A stretch of DNA of 64,000 nucleotides. Source: Rotaria socialis. Lineage: Eukaryota; Rotifera; Eurotatoria; Philodinida; Philodinidae. The notes under the pieces were generated by a model, which was given only the letters and a program-made list of their open reading frames with translations, was not told the DNA's origin and did no database searches. Numbering within the stretch: the stretch's first letter is position 1; every line of letters begins with the position of its first letter. The DNA lies in NCBI GenBank assembly GCA_905331475.1, contig CAJNYU010002346.1:186001-250000 (forward strand), written 5' to 3'. Made by a program: the position numbers and the translations under genes. Positions 1 through 11,477 of this stretch are shown here, one piece after another.

Positions 1-1049
1 TTTAGCTCGTTCTTTTTTCCTCCTCTTTTCTTCTCCTTTTCGCTGTCCATACAATTAGAATAACTGTAGAACGAGCGACAACGAACACACACACATCTAC
101 ACATATGCATACATACATAAATAAAAAAAAAGAATAACGGAACACTCATTGCCGCTGCCACAGTGCTGTTCGTTCGCCTCTAGTAGCGTAGGTTTTTTTC
201 TTCTTGTTCTTTTCTCTCAAACTTCCCATTTAGTAGGGTATAACCGTATGAAAATAAACACAAACGAACATACAATAGTTGAACTACTACCAACTAATGG
301 TGATGTTTGTTTTCGCGAAAGATTCTTCCCTTTGCTAGCAGAAAATAGAAGAAAGAAAAGAGAGAACATGAACAATGCACACGTACGTGTATTCATACAG
401 CTGACGATCAGATATTTGTATACATATATGTACGTGCCTATGTGCATGTATGTATGTATAAAAAGATTTATCCTTATCAAAGACAAAGAACTCATACATT
501 GATGAAGAATGAAAAGAGAAGAAAAGTATTTATCACAAAGACTTTATCGATTACTAATTGTACAGAAACAAAAAACCTTGTCATTTGTCATTTTAGATAT
601 GTCTCTAACATCTAAGACATCAGACATTAAAATGACACTAGCTAAAGATAAATAATGAATAGAATATGATAGCTTAAAAGTAATAAAATATGCAATTCGT
701 TGATCAATCAATAGAAAAAAAATATATATATATATATATCTAGTAATATTTGACATAATCTCTTGTCGAACTATATTTCTCAATACTATTTTTATTTATT
801 AATGATACATTTAATCAGATATGACGTACAAACAACGAGATAAAATATGAATATAATATTTATTTTTAAAATAGAAAAGATCTTTTGTTTCGCATATTTA
901 TTTTTAAACAAAAAATAATGATTTTATCTGATTTATTTGATTAGATATAATAATAGAATAGAATAATAACAATATTAACATCCGGATCAATAGCATCGTT
1001 TTTTTTTCTTAAATTTTATTTATCTAATTAATAAAGTAAAATCACTTAC
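1..1049 (-). other. presumed first coding intron of the minus-strand gene starting at 1407; no exon seen
   Basis: This stretch lies downstream, on the minus strand, of a clean GTAAGT donor at 1049-1044. I found no convincing coding exon in it, so it is probably a long intron that runs out of the window on the left. It is AT-rich, with a TA dinucleotide run near 722-740 and pyrimidine-rich stretches at the extreme left. Confidence 0.45.
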
Positions 1050-1407
1050 CATGTACTTCTTTGACTTCATTATCAACTTGAACACGAAATATTTGTCCAG
1101 GTTTAACGAGAATTCTCGCAATAGAAGAACGTTGTGTTCCTAGTGGTAAATCGGCTGATGTTGCTTCGGAAAACGAAGCTTCGGCAGTGATCATATTAGA
1201 TGTTTGCATTTGATTTGTTTCTGATAATTCATCGATTGTATTTTCAGTTGCAATATCAGTTTGCTCGGATTCGGAAACTATTAGTGGTTCTTCAATTTTT
1301 TCGTCCGAATTAGCAACATCCGACGGTACCATTGATGACGAGACGACATTTTGATCATTGTCATCAATATGATTCGAATGTTCTGACGAATCCAACGTAG
1401 ACGTCAT
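1050..1407 (-). CDS. first coding exon of an unidentified gene (weak FNDC3-like C-terminal motif), partial
   Basis: The ATG at 1407 opens 119 complete codons that end at a GTAAGT donor in phase 1; the remainder of the gene lies beyond the left edge. The first 90 residues are acidic and rich in Ser, Thr, Glu and Asn, with no domain visible. The last part (ILVKPGQIFRVQVDNEVKEV) loosely recalls the N-terminal conserved segment of FNDC3 fibronectin-III proteins, which reads roughly ILVQVNPGETFTIRAEDG. That resemblance is from memory and weak. The coding call rests on the open frame, the consistent donor and codon use like that of the neighbours. Confidence 0.55.
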
Positions 1408-4400
1408 TAAAAATACTGTGAATTGAACGATAGAAAATCACGAGAAAAAAATTAAATAACGCCGTCGACGACGAAGATTATGAAAAACCACCAAAATCAT
1501 CTGAAATATGATAGAGATAAAAGAAAAAGAGTTTGTGGGAATGATGCAAAAAAAACTGCAGACATTGCGTTGAACTTTCTTCGTCATCACAATCATCATT
1601 TTTTTTGCTTATTCTTCTGTTTTTTTTTCTTTTTCTCTTTTTCCTCTTATTCTTTAGAATGATGAGAACATAGACATATATATAAAAAAAAACTCATGCA
1701 TGTTGTGCTAGTGAATGACGACATGAGCTAATCAAAGCGAAAAAAAGAAAAAAACCTTTAACGATGACAATCAACCATGGGCAACTAGTCAACATGAAAG
1801 AGGTTTTAATGATAAATGATGGAGATTGTAGGCGGAACGTGACTTCAATATTTTTGTTCTATTAAATCTCGAGTACCTTCGCCCTTTTGCTTTACTATTT
1901 ATTTCTCCCGGCTCTTTCTCTCTCTTTCTCTGATGCTGTTGTTCCTTTAATACTGCATCGTTAGTTCGAACAATATCCTTCAAATAATCATATGTTAGAT
2001 CAGGACTATATGCAATTGAAACAGTGTCGTCAGCTTTTAACTATGCATTTGTATCTCTGTGTCAATATTTTTATTGAGATTCTCTTCCAATCATGCTTTT
2101 GCATTGTCTCGTTTTCTCTGTATTCTTTGCTTTTATTCATGAATATTCTCTGTCTCTTCAAAAATACATAAAAACGATCACGATAACGAAGAAAAAAATG
2201 GGAATATAAAATGCCTATAACAAAGAAAAAGAAAAGAGGAAAGAGAAGACCAAGAAGAGATAGAATAAGCGAAGGAACAACACTCACTGAACATTGCTAC
2301 TACTCGACTCATATTTCCTTCTTATATGAATCTACTATTTGTTATTTTCATAGTTTCCAATACGTTTCTACCATTGGACCACACGAAGCATGTAAACAAA
2401 CAGATATTGAAGTAGTATATATCAACATTAGAATCGGGAAAAAAAACATATGGTCTAGTACGCTTTTGCTCTTATCACATATAACACTCGCAATAATACG
2501 ATTCTCACCTCTGTAAAAGTCTGAATATTTCCTTCGCCTTTCGCCTGTTACTAGATGCCGTATTTGTTATACTTTCTGATAAGAAAAAAAAGATATTAAT
2601 AGCAGAATATAAAACAGCAAAATATGGCGACAAGTAGTTTCTAATTTGTGTCCAACTTTTTTGTTTCGACAATCGTAATAACTACCAGATGACTGCCAGA
2701 CTAGTATCTAAATATAGTTTTCTAACTAACAAATGATTAGTTTGTTTTTTGCTTATTAAATAATACACTAGAAGAAAAATAGAAAGCCGAAAGATCTACG
2801 TCAGTTGAAACAGCACACATACATATTCAAATCGGATTAGACGATCCAATTACTTTCTCTTGCATTTTTTTCTTCCTCATCTATGGTATGAAAAACAGAA
2901 AAAGAACAAAAAAGAAATTCATTTGTATATAAAGTCCTGATGATGTGTCACGTTTGCTAGAACGTCGGCTAGCTCGCATTCAGCTTCTATACCGAAAAAA
3001 ATGGGATAAATATGAAAAAATAGTCTACTATAGGACGGAAGTATGTCACGTAGGTGTTGGCTCCTGTCGTTTGCGTTCTCGCTCAAAAAATTGTTAGGCT
3101 GTTCAGGAAACGAGAAAGGGAGACGACGCACATCTCTCTTTTGTATATTACCGAACCGGCAAAGAAGAGATATTGTTTTCTACTAGGAAAAGCGATGACG
3201 CGAAAAAAAAGAAAGAAAAGAATATATGTAAAAAAAAAGGAGAAAACTTGCTTGTCGTTCTGTGTTCTGTTCTACTAGCTGTTCGTAGTCGGAAGACCTC
3301 AATGTTGCACCAGACAATATGAATGTTAAGACTTGATAATCATAATAGGAGACGGAATAATAATAAAAAAAAACGAGAAGAAAAAGGCTTGCATAGACGA
3401 AGACGTGGGTGTAAGAAATGAAAACAGAAAATATAGACGATAGGAAACTTTTCTTTGCACAATTTAGTCATGAAGTTATTCAAATATTAAAAAAAAGAAT
3501 TTTTTTCTTTTTAATAAAATATTTATTTCAATTAAGCATCGTACAATTTGTTAGTTAATACTACTTTCAAACCTCCTCGTTAAAAACATACAAATTTTAT
3601 ACGTGAATAAATTTTCATTTTAATGACTACCTTTTTTTGACATTATGAGATACTTATATACGCATGCATACATGTATCAGAAGTTTTCTTAAAAAATAAC
3701 AACAATTTGATTAACTTACTAATTGTCTGCTGGTGTCAAATTGAAATCAATTCAACATCAGACAAGTCATCCTGTAGTTTATCTTCTATTAAATGCGATT
3801 CTAATGAGTAGAATTCTTCTCTTTCGGAAAGAACCAGCATTTGTCTCCGAAATCGCTTTTACCTCAAAGAAAATGAAAAGATTTTTGGTTTTTACGACGC
3901 TCGTTTATTTGCTAATGGATTAATAAAGATTAGTTCTATTTGAAGCCCTATTTTTTTGCTCTTGTCATTCAAAACGGTAATTTATTGCGTGAGAAAAAAT
4001 GGAAAATTTATAGATGAAAAGAAAATAGCCAAAAGAACTCAACCTTGAAAAACAACGCATACAGTTCGTTTATCGAAATGATCGAAACGACTTGTTGGTT
4101 TTATTTTGGTTTGTATATTTTTTATTTTTTGGCTTTATTTACTATTCATTGGCTATTTGCCATTCATACAGAATCAAAGGTGTCGCCAAATGCTTATCGA
4201 TTCGACATTTTTTTTCACACTAAAATTACAAAGAAAACATGAGTAGAGATTTGTAGTACTGTAGTATCAGATTGTTAATAAAATCTCTTTTTCTTGTTCT
4301 TTCTTGCTGTTTTAGATAGATCATGATACTAGATATCGTCCTGTTTATCTTTTCTCTTCCGAAACTTCTAGAAAAAAGCTTTGTTGTCGTACGAGTCTTT

Positions 4401-7310
4401 CATTCGTCTATATTCAAGAAATCTATATTTTTCATGAGTTGCTTTGCTTCGTTCTTTTGTTAGATTTTCCAAAGAAATTAATCAAAACATGATTCGCACT
4501 CAGTAAATCAAGAGATTTTTTTCTGAGCTTTTCTTTTTTACCCGACATTAAACTTCTGACGTTGTCTGTCCTAAAGGGGCATGTTACTGACACAAAATGA
4601 GACTATGTTAATAGTGGAGAGATAAAAGAATAAAAATTAAATTATAGATCTAGAATAAATCAGAGAATTGGGTTTTGGAAAATAATACTAGAATCTATCA
4701 GAAGATTCAAGCAAGCAAAAATATTTTCTGTCTAGGGGTGCACCAAACTATTTTTATGTGTATAAAGATTTGGTTGGTTTTTGCGGGGTTTTCATGGCGA
4801 AAATTTGCAATCTTTATGCATATAAAAATGTTTTTGGTGCACTCCTCCTGTCTCTATCAGCTCTATCCATATGATTAAGTGTCGTCGATCAGTTCATTTG
4901 TATGATCTCATTTGGAGTTTTAGCAGCAATTATTCTACTAATGTACCCTCATTAAATGATTTTTATATTATTTGTTTCCGAATAGATAATATAGAAATCG
5001 AGCCAGAATTCATAGTAAATATGTGCTAAGAATAATAAAACATTCTTATAAAGACAACGAAAATCCTCTTTTGAAAGTGCGTTAAATAAAAATCGATGGC
5101 ATCAGATTTTCGCCAAACAATGAATCATCACCTAAAAAACAACGAGTTCAACAATAAAAATAGTTCTCAAGAGGACTCATAGAAATTCGACCAAGTTACC
5201 TAAAGCACTTTGCGAACAAGATATGTACGCATAAATGCATCTTTTACCGTGCTCATATCCTAACTTATTTTTTAACGTTTACTAATGCTATTCAAATGAT
5301 GAAATCTATGGAATTGTCGGGCTTTCGTATAGAAATTTTATTATTATTGAATTGGAATAATTGATTAGTCGTGTAGAAAATATTGCTTTGGATTTCAAGT
5401 GATCGATTGATTGATTGCACTAATATTATTGAATAAATTTCCTATTGTTATAATATAACAGAGAATCTATGTTCTAGCTAAAGAGAGTTGATCAATGAAT
5501 CGAACTGAGAATTATTCATCGATGACGACAGCTGTATGTCATTCACAAAAAAAAAACGAGATGACGACGAATAAAAACGTGTCATTTATAGCACTATTCG
5601 ATAGAATTCAGCAGGTTTGTATAATATTTCAGTTTTTCAGTCATTGAAAAACGAAGTCACTTTTTGTCGAAATGTTACACAAATATGTCTTAGAATAATT
5701 TCAACTTTGACAGAAAACGTGTGTCTTTTGAAAATAATATGATTTCATTTAATCATGATTCTTCAAGGTTATTTTCAATAGTCATGACTATAGAAAGAAA
5801 TACATCATGTGATACTATTCGCTTCCGCTTAAACGGTTTGATGTGACCTAGACCTAAACAAGAAAAGTGCACAGGCTTAGATTTTTCTTTCGGTATAGGC
5901 AAGTCATATAAATAAAAAAAAAACAGATAAGGAAATCATGACTTTGAAATTTTCATTGAGTCAATAATGTTTGTAATATTTATGTAAAAAAAAATTGTCG
6001 TAGATAAAGAACACAACTACGCAAATTATAAACGATCGATTCTATTTCGACATCGAATGATTTACTACGACATTTGATAAATATTTTCAAACAAGTCTTT
6101 TTTCTCCATTTCCAAATGAAACTTTTTGGTATCGTTTTATGATATATAATCTTATCAAAATAGAATCCTATAGAAAAATTCGATCTGACAATCAAATACA
6201 ACCGTGTCAATCTAATCATATCGAATTTTGAAAAAATATCGCGGAACGCCTTGCATTCTTCCTACAACAAAACAGACGCAGATATGATTGCACGGGTTAT
6301 GTTTTGAAAGAGTATATCTACTGTTTAACAAAAGTATAGTTAGAAAGTCAAAAATTGGTCGTTATACTTGATTGGAAACGTACAGCATTGATTGCAGTTT
6401 TAAATTTGAATTCGAAAAAATTTTCAATCGAATATTTAATCAAATCTAAAGAGAGAAAATTTCTATATATAAAATTATGTTTTATATGTTTAAAAAACAT
6501 AGTGTGTGCTTTTTAAACTCGAAAATTACTTTCTACTCATTATAATACTAGTCTATCGTTTCTTTGTTTCTTATGTAGCATGAGAATAGAATAGAATAGA
6601 ATTTAATTCAATAGAATATAGTTTATACTGACGTTGTCAATCAATTCATTTCAATCTTGAAAAATGAATATTTATTTCTAATGAATGCCTGTTAGAAAAT
6701 CTTTTCAAGGTACTTCTAAATTATGAAAATAAAATAAACTGCATAGCGTCTTTCTCTTCATTCGCCATAGTAACTGGAGAAAGTGCAAGACAAATGTGAA
6801 AGCTATTTTATGTTTGTCATCTTTGTTACTTTATTCGCGACATCAAACAACATTAAAGAAGAAAAGGAGTAGGTTAAGATATAACTTCTTTTCTTCACTA
6901 TTTTTAATGTGCACGATGAAAACTATTGACTTTGACAATGATTTTAGCGTCCATATCATTCATTTCGAACTATGCTTTAATATTAGAAAGTAAAAAGAAA
7001 GAATGAATTGCTTCTAAATGCCCGGTGTATAAGCCGATCGTACAAGTAGAAAGCAACAATATAAGTGGGTACGCTTTTATTCTCTCTACTGATTTTTTTC
7101 TCTACAATTACCAAGACAACGTCACCTTCAACACTCATTCTCGCGCAATGAATGCATAGTTAAATACTCGATGCTATGTAAAAGCTATTTCATTACAGTA
7201 GAATTTCTACGGACGATAGACCATCAACGACGTAAAGCAAAGATCATATCGATTTAGTTTTCTTTATTTATTTCAGATCCAATTTATTACATTAAAATAA
7301 AATAAACGAC
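1408..7310. other. gene-free interval upstream of both flanking genes
   Basis: About 5.9 kb of AT-rich DNA between two divergently transcribed genes. The short open frames here lack recognisable domains, good splice context or typical codon use. It holds homopurine/homopyrimidine tracts, a 113-bp hairpin at 4734-4846 (listed separately) and, near its right end, the acceptor of a likely 5' UTR intron of TPPP (TTATTTATTTCAG ending at 7276). Promoters of both flanking genes must lie here, but no core element could be assigned. Confidence 0.5.
4734..4846. repeat. MITE-like or foldback hairpin with about 39-bp inverted arms
   Basis: The left arm (4734-4772, beginning AGGGGTGCACCAAA) is closely matched by the reverse complement of the right arm (4808-4846, whose complement begins AGGAGTGCACCAAA), with a spacer of about 35 bp. 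The hexamer CTGTCT occurs at 4728-4733 and again at 4848-4853, one base beyond the right arm, and could be a target-site duplication. The whole could also be transcribed as a long RNA hairpin. There is no coding capacity. Confidence 0.6.
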
Positions 7311-7988
7311 ATGGCAACGGGCGGTAGCAGTGGTTTGAAACAAGCGTTTGATCAATTTGCCAGATTTGGTAAATCAGAATCTCAACTTAAGGAAAAAGAT
7401 ATTCGAATTGAATCCAAAAATGTTCAAAAACTAATGAAAGAAGCTGGTGTTGTCGATGGAAAATATACATCGCAATTACTGGATAATGATATGGCTCGTG
7501 TTCTTGGTAAACTTACAAGTTCGGGAACTTATACAAAGGGCATGTAAGTTTTAATTGTTGTTAATTAAACAATTTTCTATTTATATTTGCCTATGATTAT
7601 TATTTTAGTAAAACATTTGAATTCCAAGGTTTCAAACAACTTGTTGATCAAATAGCTGAATCCAAAAAGACATCGGCTGATCAAATTCTTGCGCTGATTA
7701 GTTCAGTTGGTGGTCCGAGTACATCAAATACTACAGTAAGGGATTTGGCATATGAAAATATTTATTCACCATATATATATATATATATATATATATATCA
7801 TTTAGGGAGTTGCTAATGCGAATACAACTGCTCGTATGACTGATACAAGTCACTACACAGGTGCACATAAAGAACGTTTTGATGAATCTGGTCATGGAAA
7901 AGGAAAAGATGGTCGCACTGATGTAGTTAGCAATTCAGGCTATGTTGGCGAGTATAAAGGAGCAGGAACATATGATAAAAAGCATTAA
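7311..7988 (+). CDS. TPPP: tubulin polymerization-promoting protein (TPPP/p25-alpha family)
   Basis: Three exons, 7311-7543, 7609-7735 and 7806-7988, give 180 residues. The product is a p25-alpha protein that binds and bundles microtubules and in animals is linked to cilia and tubulin acetylation. The N-terminal half has the p25-alpha core ([11 protein letters not shown], then a DKxVDG-like stretch, then [11 protein letters not shown]). The C-terminal half carries the strongly conserved family signature: R-M-T-D-T followed by [17 protein letters not shown] and a [13 protein letters not shown] ending. The length matches the short metazoan forms, which lack the long N-terminal tail of TPPP1. 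Intron 2 contains a TA microsatellite. An acceptor at 7276 suggests a 5' UTR intron, and AATAAA at 7996-8001 follows the stop. Confidence 0.95.
7771..7798. repeat. TA microsatellite inside TPPP intron 2
   Basis: About 14 consecutive AT units lie just before the acceptor of the second TPPP intron, so repeat length sets part of the intron length. A similar run occurs at 8776-8796 downstream of the gene. Confidence 0.9.
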
Positions 7989-9150
7989 ATTCAATAATAA
8001 AACTAGGACATCAAGAACTAAACTTCTAGTGTTTTCTCTCATTTGTATAAATATTCGTTTCGTATTTGTCTTTGAACTTGTTTTTCATTAAATATTTGAT
8101 TTACTATTTGCAATTTATTCAAGTATATATTAAATTTTTAACATCTTGAATTAGATATTTCATAACTACAAATAAGTTGGATATTTCCAACTATTATGTA
8201 GTTTTTTGATAGGAAGAGAAAAGTCGTTAAGGTACAACGATAGTGATGTCGCTTTCTTCGCTGTTGTCCGTGAAACAAAACAAAAAAAAACTTCGCTTTG
8301 CTTGCTTTTTCTCTTCTGTATGTGCGCATATACGAGGAGAAAAACTGAAGGAAAGAAGAAAAAAAGACGAAAAAACTAAAAATTATGTTACCATACCATT
8401 TAACATATAAAAATACATATACATATATTTTCACTGCATTACATAAATATTCACATAAGAAAGTAATCTTTTTCCTTTTTCCTTTTTCCTTTTATTACAC
8501 TTATTCATTCTTATTATATTTGAAAATAAAGTTTTTCAACTTAAATCTATATTAAACAAGTATATTTGTTCTTTTCTTTGTGCACTATTATTTCATCGTA
8601 TCGGGTAAGTTTTCATCAATATGTGCTTGCTTTTTTGCTGTATCATCATGACGTCAACAATATTATTGAGAGGAAGAAAGCCGAGTGTTGTCTTTTTTTT
8701 ATCTGTAATATTACGGCTAATAGTATGATTTTCACTTGTATCTACATACTATAAAGAAAGAAATATTCGAAATAGTATATATATATATATATATATGTGA
8801 AAGTTGACGGGAGCTTTTTCAGTGGGAAAATTTTTTAAATAGCTCGAAATACACAGGACCTATTTTATAATATGATAGAATACTTCTTTAAGGAAATGCC
8901 GAAATATTTTACCTGTGATTAATAAACTTTGTCATTCCACACCCACACCCACTTTCTCTAACCCTATCGGCATTTGTATTGATTACGTGGGTGGTATAGA
9001 TGAGTTCCTTTCGTTCTGTTATTTATCTGTTGTATATTTCTTTCTTCTTTTACTACGCTCGACAAATATTTTTCTGTCTCTAAGACAAACATTTTTTGGA
9101 TGATGCAATTCGTTATTTCTTTTTTTTTCATTTAGTAAATTAAAAAGCTG
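7989..9150. other. interval between TPPP and the bZIP gene; regulatory region
   Basis: No gene was seen. It contains the TPPP polyadenylation signal, a short CCTTTTT tandem repeat near 8468-8492, a TA run at 8776-8796 and a perfect CRE at 8649-8656. A pyrimidine tract ending in TTTAG just before 9136 could be the acceptor of a 5' UTR intron for the bZIP gene. Confidence 0.5.
8649..8656 (+). promoter_or_regulatory. palindromic cAMP-response element (CRE), TGACGTCA
   Basis: An exact 8-bp CRE palindrome lies 495 bp upstream of the start codon of the Fos/ATF3-like gene. CREB/ATF dimers bind this site, and vertebrate FOS and ATF3 promoters carry CRE-type elements. A regulatory role here is inferred from position and family only; a perfect 8-mer can occur by chance (another is near 31122). 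Confidence 0.4.
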
Positions 9151-10252
9151 ATGAATTCGAACATCGATCGCAATACGTTGTCATCAATGACAACATTTAG
9201 TTCTACATTTGATAGTGTTGCGTCAATAGTGAATTATTTACGAGAACCTTCACCACCAGAAGTAGTTGTATCATCAACTACTTCATCGACGGCAGGTTCT
9301 ACACAATTAAATAATACCTTGAAATCAACAAAAGGCCGGAAAAAGGAAAAAGAACAAGCAAAAGTCATGAATACTATGCAAATAAATGCAGGCGAAATAG
9401 TTGAAGTTTTGCCTTCGGGTCGTGTCAAGTAAATCATTTTTTTTTAAATTCACACGCGCATATATCGTATATATGTATATATATATATTACTAATTAGAT
9501 ATGGTCCAATAACGGTAAATCCTCGTAAACAACCTTCGAAAACATTATTCACAGGACGCCGTTCGAAATATGAAAAACTATCTCATGACGAGGAAGAAAA
9601 ACGTCGTATGCGTCGCGAACGTAATCGTTTAGCAGCAACAAAATGTCGTGAAAAACGTGAAATTGTTTTAGCAGGACTTCAAGCTCAATGTGATAGGGAA
9701 TCGAAAATATACGAAAATCTTCTAGAAAAAATTCGACAATTACAAGAACAAAAACAACGCCTTGAATCTATGCTTTCGAATCGTATTGAACCTTGTCAGT
9801 TACAACAAATAAATCATATGACAACATTACAACAGCCATCATCAATGATTTTTAATGATACGCATTGCCATCCATCGCTCATTCAAAAACAAGTACCACC
9901 AGTTCTTCCTCATCAAGTACAAATGGTTCAAAATATTGAAGGAGAAATTAGCCAATTTCTTCAACCAGCACCTATATTAACAAATTCCGCTTATAGTAAT
10001 GGTCAATCAAATCATCTCTGTAATGTCGAGCAGTCATCTCAACAACATCTAATTACGATGACTTCAAGTAGTCTTGACCGACTTATCAATAGTCTAGAGA
10101 CTCCAGCAACGTGTACTGATAATAATAATAATAATACATGTTCCGATCTATTCAATTCAACATATGGATCATCATCATGTGCTCAACAACATTCAAGTTC
10201 AAGTGAAGATGATTCATTGCCACCTGCTCGTAACAATGCATTTGTTTGTTAA
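9151..10252 (+). CDS. bZIP transcription factor of the Fos/ATF3 (AP-1) type
   Basis: Two exons, 9151-9428 and 9499-10252, give 343 residues. It should bind DNA in the nucleus as a dimer, probably with a Jun-like partner. The basic region (EEEKRRMRRERNRLAATKCR) has the family invariants N-x3-A-x2-C-R in the Fos/ATF3 form and is followed by a zipper with d-position residues Leu, Glu, Leu, Leu, Leu. The sequence before it resembles the short acidic linker of Fos proteins. The C-terminal part is rich in Gln, Asn, Ser and His and resembles no known activation domain. The intron falls just before the basic region, as in FOS genes. Fos and ATF3 cannot be separated by eye, so no symbol is given. Confidence 0.9.
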
Positions 10253-10823
10253 ATAGAGCAATGCCGGTGATGCATTTAAACAGTAATTTCTTCGTGGTAT
10301 GGTATAAATTTGGCAGAGTAACAAAGCAAAAGCAGCGTTGAAAGAAAAAAATATCGAAATGTGCATAATAGAGCTTGAGTAGACTGCATTAGTAACATTA
10401 GAGAAATCTTTAGACGATATATGCCATTCGTAATTTAATTTAATCAGTAATATGCTCAAGCTATCCGGTTTCATTTTCGAAATTTATTTCTTTCGACTTT
10501 TTTTGTTTTTTTTCTTCTATATTTTCATTCTAGCGAATTTGTTATACACCTCTATACTCGTTTTGTTTTTTTTTCTTTGTGTTTCTAGTCTGTTCTCATT
10601 TGTTGCAATGATCTACGCTTTTCTCTTTTTCGCATTGTTTCATTACTAATACTGATATAAAACGTGGATGTTGTGTGGTTTTTACTAATGAACAAAATCA
10701 ATTAAGTAATTTCTGTTTATTTACTAGTAAAACTAATACGTGTTTCATTTTATAAGGTATACTTGTGCGTCGTCATACATACTATTTTCGCTAAAGGTAC
10801 GACAAATAAAATTTGCTTTTTTT
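10253..10823. other. convergent 3' interval between the bZIP and calaxin-like genes
   Basis: About 570 bp of AT-rich sequence with T-rich tracts. It should hold the 3' ends of both flanking genes. No further gene was seen. Confidence 0.5.
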
Positions 10824-11477
10824 TTACTCTCGAATTAAATTGTTTTCATTTTTCGATATGATCGACATATTTCCATTTAACATTGATTTAACCATTTGTT
10901 TTCGAAAAAGACGTGGTAAAACTTGACCAAAACATTGAATAAGTGTTGGATTTTCTTGACATGTTCGTTTATAATCATCAGAACTAATAACGCCATCATG
11001 ATCTTTATCAAATTTTTTAAATAATAATGTTATAAATTCATGTAAAATCATATCGGCATCTTCTTTTTCATTGACTATCAGTAAATCTTTACGTAAGAAT
11101 GTAAATAATTCTTCTCGTTGTAAATTTCCATCAGCACTTACATCGTATACACGAAAAATAAATTTAATTTGTTCATCATACGATGCATATAATAATAAAT
11201 TAATTGCAGAAAGAAATTGTTTTAATGACAAGGTTTTTTCACCTTGACCAATTAATATAAATAAACGTTCAACTATAGTTTCATCATTGAGATCAAATAT
11301 TTTTGAAAGAAAATCACGAAAATATTCACGTGTTAATTGATAATTATTATTTATACATAGTTTATTAAATATTAAACTTAGTCGATTGATTTCAATGCCA
11401 GTTTCATCAAAATTTAACGATGAAAGAAATGCTCGATCGAGTTTTTTTTGTTCAGAATTTAAACGAGGTAAAGGCAT
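10824..11477 (-). CDS. CLXN: calaxin-like EF-hand protein (EFCAB1/CLXN type)
   Basis: A single-exon gene of 217 residues. Calaxin is a calcium sensor of the neuronal calcium sensor fold that binds outer-arm dynein in motile cilia and flagella. Two complete EF-hand loops are visible, at residues 112-123 (DVSADGNLQREE) and 157-168 (DKDHDGVISSDD). A degenerate first EF-hand precedes them. The order and wording, with DEQIKFIFRVYDVSADG, then a helix LLFKKFDKDHDG, then a tail with CFGQVLP, follow EFCAB1 closely (vertebrate forms have EAFGPCLP there). The length matches the family (about 211). Calcineurin B or another EF-hand protein is the alternative, but the tail favours calaxin. Confidence 0.8.
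   Translation of the reverse strand: MPLPRLNSEQKKLDRAFLSSLNFDETGIEINRLSLIFNKLCINNNYQLTREYFRDFLSKIFDLNDETIVERLFILIGQGEKTLSLKQFLSAINLLLYASYDEQIKFIFRVYDVSADGNLQREELFTFLRKDLLIVNEKEDADMILHEFITLLFKKFDKDHDGVISSDDYKRTCQENPTLIQCFGQVLPRLFRKQMVKSMLNGNMSIISKNENNLIRE

Noticed and set aside
1480-3278. Several short Lys- or Phe-rich open frames
   Set aside because: Low-complexity translations of homopurine and homopyrimidine tracts.
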